The translations under genes and the position numbers were made by a program. From Pyrus communis (taxonomy: Eukaryota; Streptophyta; Magnoliopsida; Rosales; Rosaceae), in contig NC_084813.1 in the NCBI RefSeq assembly GCF_963583255.1, positions 20,826,002 to 20,890,001 of the forward strand: 64,000 nt of DNA, written 5' to 3'. Positions 12,678 through 25,640 of the stretch are shown here, piece by piece. Numbering within the stretch: position 1 is the stretch's first letter; every line of letters begins with the position of its first letter. The notes beneath the pieces were generated by a model. It saw only the letters and a list, made by a program, of their open reading frames with translations, made no database searches and had not been told where the DNA came from.

Positions 12678-13230
12678 TTACACTACAAACTGAAGAGCAT
12701 GAAGATCAAATGAAGGAATACAATGATTCCAAATATGACAAACAGTAATAAGAAGGTCTTGGCGAGCGAAGGCATCTACCACAAAGTTAGCCTCTCTATA
12801 AATATGTTTCCAATCAATGCAATCAAAATTGGTCGCTGTCCACTTGATATCTTCAATAATAGGAACCAGATTCCATGGTGTCGCACCCCAGTCCAACACT
12901 GACTGAATGACCAACTTAGAGTCACCTTCAACTATTGTCTTTGTATAGCCCTTCCTCTGAGCAAAGAGCCCTAGCCTCCACTTCTAAAATAGTGGCACCA
13001 TCCAGATTTAAAGCTCCGCCTCCAATAAGCTACCCATTATGATTCCTTTAGACAAATCCCGCTGCCGTCTTGTCCTCAGCCACCGAACCGTCAAAATTTA
13101 ACTTAACAAAACTATTATTCAGCGGATGCCATTTAACAATTGTGGAAGTATCATCAGTATTTCTTCTCAAACCTTTACCATTGGCTTTAAGATATCGCTC
13201 ACCCATAGATATAGCTAATAACTTAGAACT
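12678..13230 (-). mobile_element. LINE-type RNase H domain remnant
   Basis: On the minus strand, from about 13230 down, the translation shows KLNFDGSVAEDKTAAGFV followed by GGGALNLDGATILEVEARAL. This is the start of the plant RVT_3/RNase H fold with its first catalytic Asp. The reading frame 12914-12678 then shows VIQSVLDWGATPWNLV and IYREANFVVDAFAR, the domain's C-terminal half. Stops and a frame change separate the halves, so it is non-functional. Its end overlaps the final codons of the CRK relic, marking an insertion next to that gene's 3' end. Confidence 0.75.
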
Positions 13231-13239
13231 TGTTATGGC

Positions 13240-13470
13240 TTTTTAGCCAAAATGGTCCTGAGATTTGTATAACTCCTCACTTTGGTCACTGAGATTTGAA
13301 ATTAATAAAAGTCGTCCCTGAGATTGTCTACCATCAATCATTCTGGTCCTTGGGTGAACAAGTATGTTAAATAAGGATCAGAATGATAAAATTACCCTAA
13401 ATTGAAGGTTTGACCAAAATGGTTTGACCAAAATTGAGAGTTTTTTTTATCATTTTATTCTTATTTTATG
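13240..13470. repeat. Degenerate dispersed repeat (ccaaaatggtcc type)
   Basis: The phrase agccaaaatggtcctgag and its near-inverse gaccaaaatggtttgacc bracket a stretch repeatedly using 'tcactgagatttg' and 'gtcctgag'-like words. Such text is typical of small non-coding plant repeats. Boundaries and family are uncertain. Confidence 0.35.
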
Positions 13471-13485
13471 TAGATTGCAAAATAA

Positions 13486-14329
13486 GTTGTGAACTTGCTT
13501 AAATTGTCAAACCAGTAATACCAAAATCATTTTCGATAAAACTCCTTATAATCTCTTGCAATCATTTTTTCCCCCCACAATATATGTGGGTACCTTTACA
13601 TCCTTACAAAAACAATCACTAAGTGGCAAGGTGAACAAGTCAACAATTTTCTTTGCTTGACATGCATGTTGCAGGTCAATGGAAGGCACGGTTTGTTTAC
13701 ACCAAGCTATTAGCATTCATAACTGAATCTTTTGTACTGAGATTTTACATAGTACCTACAAATTCAGTTCTCCTGTCCCCATTGCTTGAAATCTTGTTCA
13801 CCATACCAAAATTTGGTGAACCTTTTATTTTTGGTAAACCAAACCAGAATTTGGTTAAGCTATAACTTTCATGTTCTTCTATACGTGCAAATCTCAGTAG
13901 CTGCTCAAAGTTTGTATTAGAATACGTGGACATTTTTCATTTTCAAGAGTAGTACATCCATACATTCGATCTGTTTTCAAAAGTAATTTTTTAATATAGA
14001 TGAAATATGACAACGGGACGTTATTATTTTACATAAATTATAACACGCAAATTTATTTTATTAATATATCTTAAAATAAGACGTATTGATTATGTAGTTC
14101 ATTATTATTATAACATGTAAAAAGTTGCTACAATCTCTTCGTAATTTTGCACGGGGTCTCATCGAGGCTGCATCCTCGTAATTCTTATGAATCTTTTTCT
14201 TGAAAGAGAGCATATGGATGCTTGGTTTGGTTAGTTGTGTTCAGACATTTGGAAATGAAACGTGTCACTATTTCAATGGACCTCGTCATGGAAAGCTTCA
14301 TACTTTTTCTTATTTAACATTCTGCTGGG
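13486..14329 (+). repeat. Direct repeat R1, copy 2 (~845 bp)
   Basis: Second copy of the repeat at 7496-8356, same orientation, colinear along its whole length with scattered substitutions and indels. It closes the block containing the Cassandra LTR, the CRK relic and the LINE fragments. The ~5.1 kb between the copies has no retrotransposon gag-pol, so reading the copies as LTRs of one element is not supported. Confidence 0.75.
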
Positions 14330-15221
14330 TTGGATTAGTAGATTAGGTGAGTCGATGTATACCTACTAAACATGCATGAAGATGAAGTTAGCCACCCTGT
14401 CCATTAACCCTTCAACGTGGAAGCCATAAACCACTCCATTGCATAAGTTTGGCTTCGCTCTTTTGTTTTTCAGGCCTACTTTTTTGTTTTTGTTAACAAA
14501 ATTTAACTATCAGATTCTGTTTCGGCGTAGTTGTAAGTTGTAACACCACCATGTAAGGGTGTTATTCAACTCAAATGATAACACGTGTGTTTGTTTTTTA
14601 TTAATATAAGTAATTTGAACTCAGAACATACAAGATTGGAGTAATTTACATAATAATTGAAAACTAAAAACATTGCACAAACCCAAAAACTCGAGTATGA
14701 GGTAAAGAGTAAGCAAGAATTTTTTCAAAATATAAGTTAAAGCCAAAGAAAAGTTGATATAATAAGGAGGAGAAATGAAGACTGCACCGCAATAAGAGAG
14801 ATTGAAAGAAAAATGAGGCAAGACCTGGAACGGAAAAGTGTGGATTCAGAACACACTGGAATTTTAAGGGTATAGCAAGAAAAAAAAATGGCAAGATTGG
14901 CCAGGGACCATTCTGGTCCCATAGTGGCTCTGCCATTGTCTAAAAGTATGATAAATCAACATTTTCATCAACTTAATTATTATAACACATGAAATGATAC
15001 ACCACGATACACATTAAAATTTATCTACACCTTTAATCGTCCATAGATTTCAATTATGTATTCGTTAAAAAAGAAGAAAAGAAAATTTTGAACTATTTGC
15101 TTCAATATGTTATCTACAACCTGTCCTTGCCTAATCATCATGGTACTTGACCAACTAAAGCAACTATACCCTAAATTAATATTATCTTCACTTTCAAATG
15201 TCTCTCCTTTCTCATTCAGCG
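14330..15221. other. Promoter side of the copper-protein gene; otherwise featureless
   Basis: AT-rich non-coding DNA. Short ORFs on the minus strand around 14620-14936 have low-complexity compositions and no recognised domain. Confidence 0.4.
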
Positions 15222-15230
15222 TCTATATAC
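15222..15230 (+). promoter_or_regulatory. Probable TATA box of the uclacyanin gene
   Basis: tctatatac lies about 100 bp upstream of the ATG at 15328, within a CT-rich leader. This is a plausible plant core promoter spacing; no experimental start is known. Confidence 0.45.
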
Positions 15231-15327
15231 ATGAAGTGCCTAAATTTATATCTACGTGGTCGACTCTGTCTACTTCTTCATTCTATCCTTCAACTTCTTC
15301 GCCCCTTCATAACTAATTAAGCAAAAT

Positions 15328-16272
15328 ATGGCAGCTCCAAGAACAACATTGATGAGCTTGGTTGTTGTGACCATGCTCATAGAATTGGCCATGGCAGCCA
15401 CTTACATGGTCGGAGGTCCAAACGGCGCGTGGGATTCGAGTACTGACCTTCAGACATGGGCATCATCGCAGTCATTCTTAGTCGGAGATAATCTCAGTAA
15501 GTTATTTTCATACTCGAAGATGCTGAATGCCAATATCTTATAATATAGGAGCTGATATTCGCACATTTCAATAGTCATTCTGCAGTCCTTAGTAAAAAAA
15601 TACAGTTAAGAAAGAGAAGATTGTGTGATGACGATTTTGAAATACTAATAATATTTCCCAATTTTAACTCTCACGTATACTTTCCTCTACTAATTAACAC
15701 ATACCTTTTGTATGAATCCAGATTTTCAGTACTCACCAAACCATGATGTGATTGAAGTGCCAAAGGCAGACTATGATTCTTGCCAAGCAAGTAACTCAAT
15801 TCAGTCTTACACTGGGGGAAGCACTACAATTCCTCTCTCTTCTCCAGGCAAAAGGTACTTCATTTGTGGAACAATTGGACATTGTAGTCAAGGAATGAAG
15901 CTTGAAGTCAACACTCTTGCATCTTCTGCCACACCAACAACTTCTCCTATAAGCCCTTCCCCACTAGAATCTCCTTCAGCTCCATCATCTTCGCCGGAGA
16001 CTCCTAGTTTGGCTTTAGAAACTTCTATTGCCTCGCCAGCAAAATCGGTACCACAATATGCTCCCACATTGCCCCCTACTTTGCCATCTGGATTGCACAT
16101 CAGTCCTGCATCAAACCCTACTGACATTCCTTCAATTGAAGCTCCTACTTCCATTTCTCGAACCGAGTCTTCAGGGCAACCTTCTGCATCATCATCGAAC
16201 TACAAAGCCGGTCTCCCGATCAGTCTCACTATGGGTTTCAATGTTGTGATCATGTTGTTGCTAGCCCACTAG
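15328..16272 (+). CDS. Uclacyanin-type blue copper protein (phytocyanin), GPI-anchored
   Basis: Two exons, 15328-15496 and 15722-16272, joined at a perfect gtaagt donor, encode 239 residues. A signal peptide covers about residues 1-23 (cleavage near AMA-A). The plastocyanin-like domain runs to about residue 120. All four blue-copper ligands are present: His64, Cys105, His110 and the axial Met115. Cys77 and Cys111 form the expected disulfide pair. Met rather than Gln as axial ligand places it with uclacyanins rather than stellacyanins; early nodulin-like relatives lack the ligands. A Ser/Pro/Thr-rich, arabinogalactan-like stretch follows (about 122-215). The C-terminus is hydrophobic (VVIMLLLAH), as for GPI-anchor replacement. 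Expected location is the outer face of the plasma membrane or the cell wall, with an electron-transfer role inferred from the family. The frame is intact. Confidence 0.88.
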
Positions 16273-16689
16273 GGTTTTAAGCAAGGAAGATTTACGTTAT
16301 TGTTCATGAAAAATGTATTCAATTGTGTTTTCAGTGTGACAAAATTTCCTTAGGATTTTATTCCAATTTTATGATTGCTTCCTTTTGCATTTGGAAAACA
16401 AATTCATTGTGCAGTCAATGTGTTTACTATATACAATGTTCAAGCTATAACTAAAAATCCAATTTTACTTGACTACAGTTGGAAAAATTGGACAAATTTG
16501 CACTCGGTTCATGCCCGTCGCCTGACTTGCAACAACACGACCCCAAAAAAATTACGTTTTTTTATAATTTTAAAATGTGAAATTACGAAAATGCCCATCG
16601 AAGCAAATGTGTTGGCTATTGTTGACTGCCATGTCGTGTCATGTAAGATCTATTCCCTTAGCGTATCCTTATAGTACTCAACGTTACGG
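16273..16689. other. 3' flank of the uclacyanin gene
   Basis: Holds the probable 3' UTR. The open frame 16375-16674 has no recognisable domain and is probably chance. Confidence 0.4.
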
Positions 16690-18110
16690 ACATGTAGGCG
16701 CAAGCGGAATCAAATTTGGAGTTATAACGAAAGAGTTATAAACGATTGAAGTAGAGGGTAAAATGGTCATTTGACCATAAATTTGGAAGGCTCCAGATTT
16801 GTTGGAGCATCAATCTAGTGCCACGTGTGTGGCTAGGATGGAAGGATGAAAGGAGAGAGATGGACGAAAAAGAGAGGTTACTCAATCAGGAAAGAGGAAA
16901 GAAGAGGAAAGAATGGATGATAGAATGAAAGGAACCGACCGGGTTCTCCTTGACCCGCGTGACCCAACCCGATTCCCTTCAATTTTTTCAGCGGTTTTTC
17001 TTTGGTTTTTCCGGCAAATTGCAACCATTCACCACCATAAATCAACTCAGAGACCTCCCATCTTTATTTCTCCATCAAACCCAAGTTGTTTTTGTGGATT
17101 TTTATATTTATGATTTACGGAGAAATTATGATTTATTTAAATTGCTTTTACGAGATAATTACGATTTATCGAATTTATGTTTTTCGAAAGGTTATAAATT
17201 ATTGGATTTTCGTAGATGAAATTCTATGGATTTGTGGATACGATTTATTTACGGTTTATGAACATGAGTTATGATGGAGTTATGAGATGAGACTTTGAGC
17301 TTTTGAGCTCCGAATTTGAGATGATATTTTGAGATATGTTTTTGGTACTTATCTAGCGGGTTATCATACAAAACATCCACACAATATGGGCATGTAGACG
17401 TCTATAGCCATATGACACAATTGAAGATATCTATGTATATATTTCTTCTCCGGCGTAACCTGAAGTTGTATAGCTTCACTTTCGGGTGATGGACAGGTAC
17501 TGCCTTCAGGCGAATGAGGAGTGAGATATTTATGCCATATCCCTAGCTTCACTGGCGAAACTAGTGTCGGACAGTTTCATTAGTCATGGCTAGTGTCGGT
17601 GTGTGATGTTATATATTTCTTCTCTGGTGTAATCCAAAGTCGTACATCTTCACCCTTGGGTGATGGGGCCTACCATGTTTCTTCACTGGCGTAACCTAGT
17701 GTCGTACAACTTCACCTTCGGGTGATGGACATGTACTGCTTTCGGGCGACTATGATACCCCTAGAGAGTACAACATTGATGTGATTTACAGAGGTTTTAC
17801 GGATTTGCCTTCGGGCTGTTATATTATCATTTCTGAGCACGGTTTTATACATACTGATTTTATGAACGTTTTCATGGCATGTAGAATTTTCAGAAACTAC
17901 TATGTAGTATTATATATATGCGTTTTCAAAACAGAGGGTTAGTATGTTCTTAAAGAAAATGGTTTTCCTATTATTAGTATTAATATAAACTTTGGTCCAC
18001 TCACATTTTCTGTTTTTGCGCCCCTTTAGGAGTTAGAATCGAGGCACACGATATGTCCACAAAGGTATATTCGAGTCTTCTCAGTGTATGACTTTTCCCT
18101 TCGTTCATAC
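16690..18110 (+). mobile_element. LTR-like repeat block A (non-coding retroelement fragment)
   Basis: Long non-coding stretch whose last ~200 bp (17880-18075) closely resembles 30660-30850. Both share, in order, gcatg near the start, gggttagtatgtt, ttggtccactca, ttttgcgcccc and gttagaatcgaggca. No protease, RT or integrase is present. The shared tail and the stereotyped order of motifs suggest two copies of one LTR or non-autonomous retroelement family. Ends and target duplications were not identified. Confidence 0.5.
17430..17760 (+). repeat. Degenerate internal tandem repeats within block A
   Basis: A unit of about 80-120 bp recurs roughly three times. Each carries ttcttctccggcgtaacc-type sequence, then gtcgtacaacttcacc, then ttcgggtgatgg, then a tactgc-ttcgggcga segment. 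Copies begin near 17440, 17620 and 17680. Unit length and sequence vary, so this is a decayed minisatellite. Confidence 0.6.
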
Positions 18111-18326
18111 CTTTTAATTATAATTCTTTCATATTATTCTTATTTATTTGTATGCTCTGAACATGTTCCTGCATTAGCATTTTCATTTTGATTACATATT
18201 TTATTCGTAGGCATTTTAAAAATGACTTCGTTACCTTCGAGTGTCGGCCAACACGTGCCCATCCTGATATTAGAAGAATATCGGGATCGGAACGTGTCAC
18301 GACTAGTGCATTTTAGAACCTTGGAT

Positions 18327-18742
18327 GGATGCAAGTATTTTCCTTTACACAAACTATGCATCAATGGTATTGACATATTGCTTGATGGTTGTTTGCAAAC
18401 TATCTATACTTTTTTGTAAATAACAAGTTGAATTATAAGGGCTATTTGGTGAAAATAGATGGTTCATCATGAGTTTGTTATCTAGCTCAACATTGTTTGT
18501 TTGTTCAATCATATAGATGACTAAATCATATTTTCTTTGGTTGATATTCTATAGATATGATCTTTAAAGGATGATTAAGAATATAAGTGGCTCCGATTAC
18601 AATATTTATAGCGTCAAAATACGTTAGTCACAAAAAATGAATAATGCGATGCATTATATAAAACGGATGCAAGTATTTTCCTTCACAAAACTCTCCATTA
18701 ATGGTATTGACATATTCGTTGATGGTTATTTACAAACTATTG
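18327..18742 (+). repeat. Direct duplication of an ~80 bp segment
   Basis: The segment 18327-18406 (ggatgcaagtattttcct ... caaactatc) is repeated at 18665-18742 with about a dozen differences, about 340 bp apart. No coding function is visible; flanking DNA is AT-rich. Confidence 0.65.
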
Positions 18743-19325
18743 ATATATCAAAGCAGTATGGTAGGGAGACTAATTATTTAGATTAAATTTTGTAAAACAA
18801 TAACATGATTATTAATAATTGAATTATTACGTTAATATTAATTAACGTACTTATTTCTCATTAATATCACATTACATAATTTGTAAATTTAATTTAAAAT
18901 TTTGATTTCCCGACATATATAAAAAACAGAAACTGCAATGTGAAAAAGAAAAAGCAAATATTGTAGGGCAACGCAGTCAACCTGATTGACAAAGGGGCAT
19001 ACGGACACATCGAAATCCACACAAGAAAGAAAAAAAGTAGTCATCTGATTCATAGTACAAGAAAGAAACACTGTTACACTGACCGAGACTGTCTAAATTG
19101 ACTAAAATTCTCGAATTGCACGACAAATGATGCTATCTTGTGATCGATATGACGTCGATGTTTGATTCTTATCCATCCACTAAACATCTTATATACAAAT
19201 CCAATCCAACCCAACCCAACCCATTGATCATCAATCCAAGAATATGAATCAAAGAATAAGAACGGCTGCTTTCCAAAATATATAACAAATTGGGCCAAAT
19301 TTGAACTTGTACTATGAGATTGCAG
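18743..19325. other. AT-rich intergenic DNA and 3' side of the proline-rich gene
   Basis: No gene recognised. The part nearest 19325 is presumably the 3' UTR of the minus-strand proline-rich gene. Confidence 0.4.
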
Positions 19326-19859
19326 CTAAACACGGGCAGGACTTGGAGTCACCTGGGCCTCACTTGGCGGACTGAATGGCGGCGGCGCCGTTATAGCCGG
19401 CGGAGGCGGCGGAAAAGATGGCGGATTGGAAGTTGGGTTAGGCGGAGGTGGACTCAGAATTGATGTCGGCGGAGGTGGACTCAGAATTGATGTCGGCGGA
19501 GGTGGGCTTAGAATTGATGTCGGCGGAGTTGGAGGAGGCGGGGTTGAGATTGATGTCGGCGGAGACGGGGTCAAATCAGGGTTAGGCGGAGGAGGCGGGT
19601 TGAAATTGGGGTTAGGTGGGCTGGGCTGGGTCAGAGTTGGATCGGAATTTGGTGGGCTGGGCTGGTTCGAACCGGAATTGGGGTTAGGGAATTGAATTGG
19701 TGGGGAGGAGAGAGGGCGGCAGGAATCCGAATCGGCGGAGCATTTGTGGGATTTTTGGAGGCCGTGGCGGAGAACCCCAAATCCCAAAACCAGCCCAAGT
19801 ACCACCAGCACTGTCACCACAAAAATGAAGATCTTTGTTGCTTTCCCCACATAGCACAT
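19326..19859 (-). CDS. Small membrane-anchored proline-rich (extensin-like) protein
   Basis: Single-exon frame of 177 residues. Residues 8-28 form one hydrophobic segment ([21 protein letters not shown]), which could be a signal-anchor. After a short Cys-containing linker (about residues 36-48), the rest is Pro/Ser/Asn/Thr-rich, with at least four SPPPP motifs and a TSILSPPPP unit repeated in tandem. SPPPP is the classic extensin motif for hydroxyproline arabinosylation, so a cell-wall or plasma-membrane face location is inferred. Tyr cross-linking motifs of true extensins are absent. The opposite strand also reads open as a Gly-rich frame, an expected shadow of Pro-rich codons. Function is unknown; the frame is intact. 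Confidence 0.65.
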   Translation of the reverse strand: MCYVGKATKIFIFVVTVLVVLGLVLGFGVLRHGLQKSHKCSADSDSCRPLSSPPIQFPNPNSGSNQPSPPNSDPTLTQPSPPNPNFNPPPPPNPDLTPSPPTSISTPPPPTPPTSILSPPPPTSILSPPPPTSILSPPPPNPTSNPPSFPPPPPAITAPPPFSPPSEAQVTPSPARV

Positions 19860-20589
19860 TTTGGTTTGCTGGGTTTCTGCTGGGTTTGAGTTCAGACAGA
19901 TTGGCGGAGAGAATGGCGGTGGTGTTGGGATTTGCTGGGTGTTTTTCGTCGTCTTCTTTTCATGGCTTAGGAGGCGGAGGGAGAGAGTGAGGGTAGGGAG
20001 TGTGTGTGGGTATTTTTGGAGATTTAAGGATTGGGAATTTGGGAGACAGAAGTAATTGTGGGCACGTGAAGACCAATTAATTTAGGGTAAATGGGAAAGT
20101 GGAAAGCATATGGGTAAAGGCATGGTTTTATCGCCATTAACGTCTCATACTAATAATATAAAGGTAAGTATTATTAACAGATGATGTCACTGTTATTTTA
20201 TTAATAACCAATAGAGATGCAACTTACATTGTTCTCGGAAATTGGAGGGTCAGCTGATCCAATTTAACATTTTTTACAATTCGAGAATTTGAGTTATTGG
20301 AAAGCATTTTACATGAAGTTATACCAGTGTAGGATAATATTTTAGGCTTTATACTTTTGCGGCTTATATTTTACTTTAATAAAGCAACTTATATGGTGCG
20401 GTTCGGAACGATAATCTACTTGAGTACACCCTTATAGTTACGACTGGTATCATTTAAGTTTTACTTGAATGACATTGTTGTAGTACCTTTACACTAATAG
20501 GGGTATTTTAGGTGAGGAGCAGAGCAATTAAGCTCTGTAATAGTAGGGTCATCAATAAAGTAAAGCCGTTGAAGAGGATATATTGGAAG
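19860..20589. other. 5' side of the proline-rich gene and intergenic DNA
   Basis: Contains the minus-strand gene's upstream region. Nothing else is recognised. Confidence 0.4.
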
Positions 20590-20810
20590 GGATCTGGATT
20601 GTCTGCCCTCTCCATCCCATACTCTTCTCATCCCTTTCTATTTTTGTGGTCACGGTTAAACCACATTAACATTTTATATTAATTTTTTATATAAAAATAA
20701 TAAGACAAAAAGCAATAGGAATATAAAATGTTGACGTGGCTTAACCGTGACCACAAAAATAGAAGGAGATGGAAAGGGTATTGGATGGGAAGGGCAGACA
20801 ATCCAGGTCC
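20590..20810. mobile_element. Foldback MITE with ~88-bp terminal inverted repeats
   Basis: Left arm 20590-20678 and right arm 20722-20810 are near-perfect inverted copies, sharing ctggattgtctgccc, ggtcacggttaa and attttata. They are separated by a ~43 bp AT-rich loop, so the transcript would fold into one long hairpin. Non-coding. Flanks show only a loose tattg similarity, so target duplication and superfamily are not settled. Confidence 0.8.
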
Positions 20811-20883
20811 TATTGCAAGTTGAGCCACCAACCATGTCTGCCAGCTAGAGTGCCATGTCATTCCCCTTGGGATGGAGCTGGAT

Positions 20884-21080
20884 GGAAAAGGATCTCGCCC
20901 GAACATTTTCTTGGAGATTTCGTGATCATGATTGTTTATAGTATATCGTGCAGTCAGTTTTCGTTCGGTACTATTTATATTTAATTTTAAAATAATTTTT
21001 TATCGCACGATGTACAGTGAACGATTATGATTACAGGATTTTCTAGATTCCCAAGAAAATGATCATTGGGATCCTTTTCC
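20884..21080. mobile_element. Second foldback MITE (ggaaaaggatc termini)
   Basis: The left end ggaaaaggatc is matched inversely at the right end gatccttttcc. The arms continue inward with cattttcttgg, ttgt/atgatt and atcgtgc-type matches, with more divergence than in the neighbouring element. It is 197 bp and non-coding, and lies only 73 bp from the first foldback MITE. Confidence 0.7.
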
Positions 21081-22980
21081 GATCTGGATCACTTGATTTT
21101 AACAACTTACCCTCGGTTCCCTCCTATTTACAATCTTGTCTTATGGGCTCCAATGCTTTTGAAGCCTTATAGTTGCGAGCCTCTAGATTTGGTTTGGCTA
21201 ACTTGGATCTTGGATTTATGATGGCTAAGTTCAACGTCCAAGCCATTGATTCACATCACAATTAACATGTAACACATTTGATTTAGTGGTACTTGTCTCC
21301 ATTTCATTGAGGATGTATATGGCTCGATTCACTTGAATGTATGGTTGAAGAATATTTATATTGAGTTTGATAACTAGCCGTGACCAAGAGCTACTCTAGG
21401 AATATTTTCTCTCGAAAACAAGATGAAGCTCGTACAACACTTTGGTTAGTTTATCTTGGGCACCTATGTTACCCTTGACCTCATTGAAGCATTTTTTTCA
21501 AGCATCTTTCCTTCGTAGCAGTCATTAGCAACGAAACAACAAAAACGATCGGACAATTTCTTGTGTAGCAATAGTGGGTCGTAGCTAGTTGCTTTGGCTC
21601 GAGACGCTTTGTCAAGCATGTTGCCGTATGCATTAACGGCAAGTGAAAGGCAATTCCATACATTGTCCTCTATGTGGATCTACCAACAGTCGTGACTAAC
21701 CTATTGCAGTGACAGAACTTTGTTATGAATAAATATCCTATCATTTGTCCAAAAAAACAAAAAGGCATGCCACAATAAATATCCTATCATTCGTCCTAAA
21801 AACGAAAAGGCATACCACTTTTCAAAGGAATACAATCTTTTCTTGTTCGGATGCATTTTTGTTTCTATCTTTGAACAGATGCTCTCAAGTCCACAAAAAA
21901 TGGAGAAGAAAATGACTTGAAAAGAAGACAACAATAGGCATGGCCAGAAAATAATGTGGCCACTGTCTTCTCTTTTCCTCTCCAACCAAAACTCTCTAGA
22001 AAATCTTCCATTACCCTAACCTATATATCAATGCAGGCAACAAGAAACCAGAGTTTTCATACTACATCACGCTTCATGTCGCACGGCCTGTTTTCTGCTC
22101 CATAATATTATAGCGTGGTAGCATCGTCATTACGTATAGTCCCCATGACAACAAGCACAGCTCTCAGTGGTTTGTGAGAGAAAGTAACTGCTTATCACAG
22201 TGGGTGCTTCTTCTGCCCGCATGTTCCACTTTCAAACGTGCTCGAGAGTGCAGAGGGAGCAAGTAGAGTATGGAGGCAAGGAACCAGCTCAGCCACAGCT
22301 TTACGCTCCTGCAGTGTAATCCAAAGTCCTCGAGCTGTTGCATCTGAAATTTCCACCACAGAACGAAAGGTGACTTCCTCACAATCTTCTCATCTACAAA
22401 TTCTTTCATAAAAATCTAAAGGGCTGAAACAAGAGAAGAACTTCCTCATTAAGGGGTTATTGTGGTGGTATCTCAAGTCAAAAACTTGTGTAAGAACGTC
22501 AAAACGCATAGTAGTGCATGGTTGGTTTGAGATACTGTGGCATGGCATAGATAAGTTTCTGTCATGAAACAGACACAAGAAGCATGTGTTTGAAATATTG
22601 ACCAAACAAAAAAAAAATCCATGAGTTTGAATCTTTAAAAAGCCTAGAACATGTGCAGAAGGGAGGGCAAGTTTATGTTTTCACTGTAAGATTAATGATG
22701 CTGTAGGTAAAGGTCCTCCGTCCCCATGGGTTCAATGACCTTAATGCCTCCTTGTATAATGCATCTATGACCTAGTTTTGTAAAGTTGTTTGAGGGCTAT
22801 ATATGGTATCAGACTCTCAGAGGTGGTCCAAATAGCAGATAAGCATGCAAACAAAATAAGCATGTGGATTTTAGATGATAAATGACCCCCCATTGGGGCT
22901 GCCAATAATTTGTGCAAAGATAAGGTGCAGCAGAAGAAGTGCTTATCTCTTTTTTAGGTCATCAAGATAGTGATATATGT
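21081..22980. other. Long gene-free stretch upstream of beta-amylase
   Basis: No conserved protein or RNA recognised. A ~45 bp unit, aataaatatcctatcat plus a gaaaaggcat.ccac end, is tandemly repeated twice at about 21726-21815. Short ORFs look fortuitous. Confidence 0.45.
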
Positions 22981-22990
22981 TCTATAAAAG
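22981..22990 (+). promoter_or_regulatory. TATA box of the beta-amylase gene
   Basis: tctataaaag lies 83 bp upstream of the first ATG (23073), with normal spacing to a transcription start around 23010-23020. Confidence 0.6.
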
Positions 22991-23072
22991 GCAGCAGGCT
23001 GGAGTAGTAAAACTGCATCAACTCCATCGTTTTAGAGAAATCAAACCCTAAAAGATCTTCTCTTACACAACA

Positions 23073-25494
<2,422 letters not shown>

Positions 25495-25640
25495 TACAAC
25501 AGCCAAGCTGGGAGGGAAGCAACCAATAAATTGGCATAGGATGGCAATATGTCAAATCAATTTGAGATGTCTGCTGTTTAAATAAAAGAATCTGTATTTT
25601 CCATGGAATGAATGTACAGATAATCTTATGACAGTGTCAT

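Larger units (their letters stand above)
10345..12693 (+). pseudogene. Cysteine-rich receptor-like kinase (CRK, DUF26) pseudogene
   Basis: Family order is preserved but the gene is broken. At 10345-10608 lies a first DUF26/Gnk2 domain with the C-x8-C-x2-C motif (C RGDLSKID C QA C). At about 10640-10850 a second DUF26 domain is recognisable only across frames; its C-x8-C-x2-C is broken by a 1-base deletion near 10725. A transmembrane segment (IIIIVIPLLVGFVIP) lies at about 11220-11335. At 11547-11681 comes the start of the kinase with the Gly-rich loop LGEGGFGPVYK, preceded by an in-frame stop. At 12508-12693 is the kinase C-terminus (YAWQHWAKGTSLELLDPSV through ERPTMSEVVKMLNS) with a stop codon. 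The middle kinase exons, holding the Lys, HRD and DFG motifs, are missing; a LINE fragment and a MITE occupy that interval. Intact CRKs are plasma-membrane Ser/Thr kinases in stress signalling; this copy cannot make one. Confidence 0.88.

Noticed and set aside
7496..14329. The two direct repeats as LTRs of one retrotransposon
   Set aside because: No TG...CA ends, no primer site or purine tract, and no gag-pol between them; the interval holds unrelated relics.
17430..17760. Possible CRISPR-like spaced repeats
   Set aside because: Repeat units are degenerate and of uneven length with no conserved short repeat, and the genome is a plant's. They are decayed minisatellite units in a retroelement.
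19426..19695. Gly-rich open frame on the plus strand
   Set aside because: It is the complement of the proline-rich repeats of the minus-strand gene; CCN codons read backwards give Gly.
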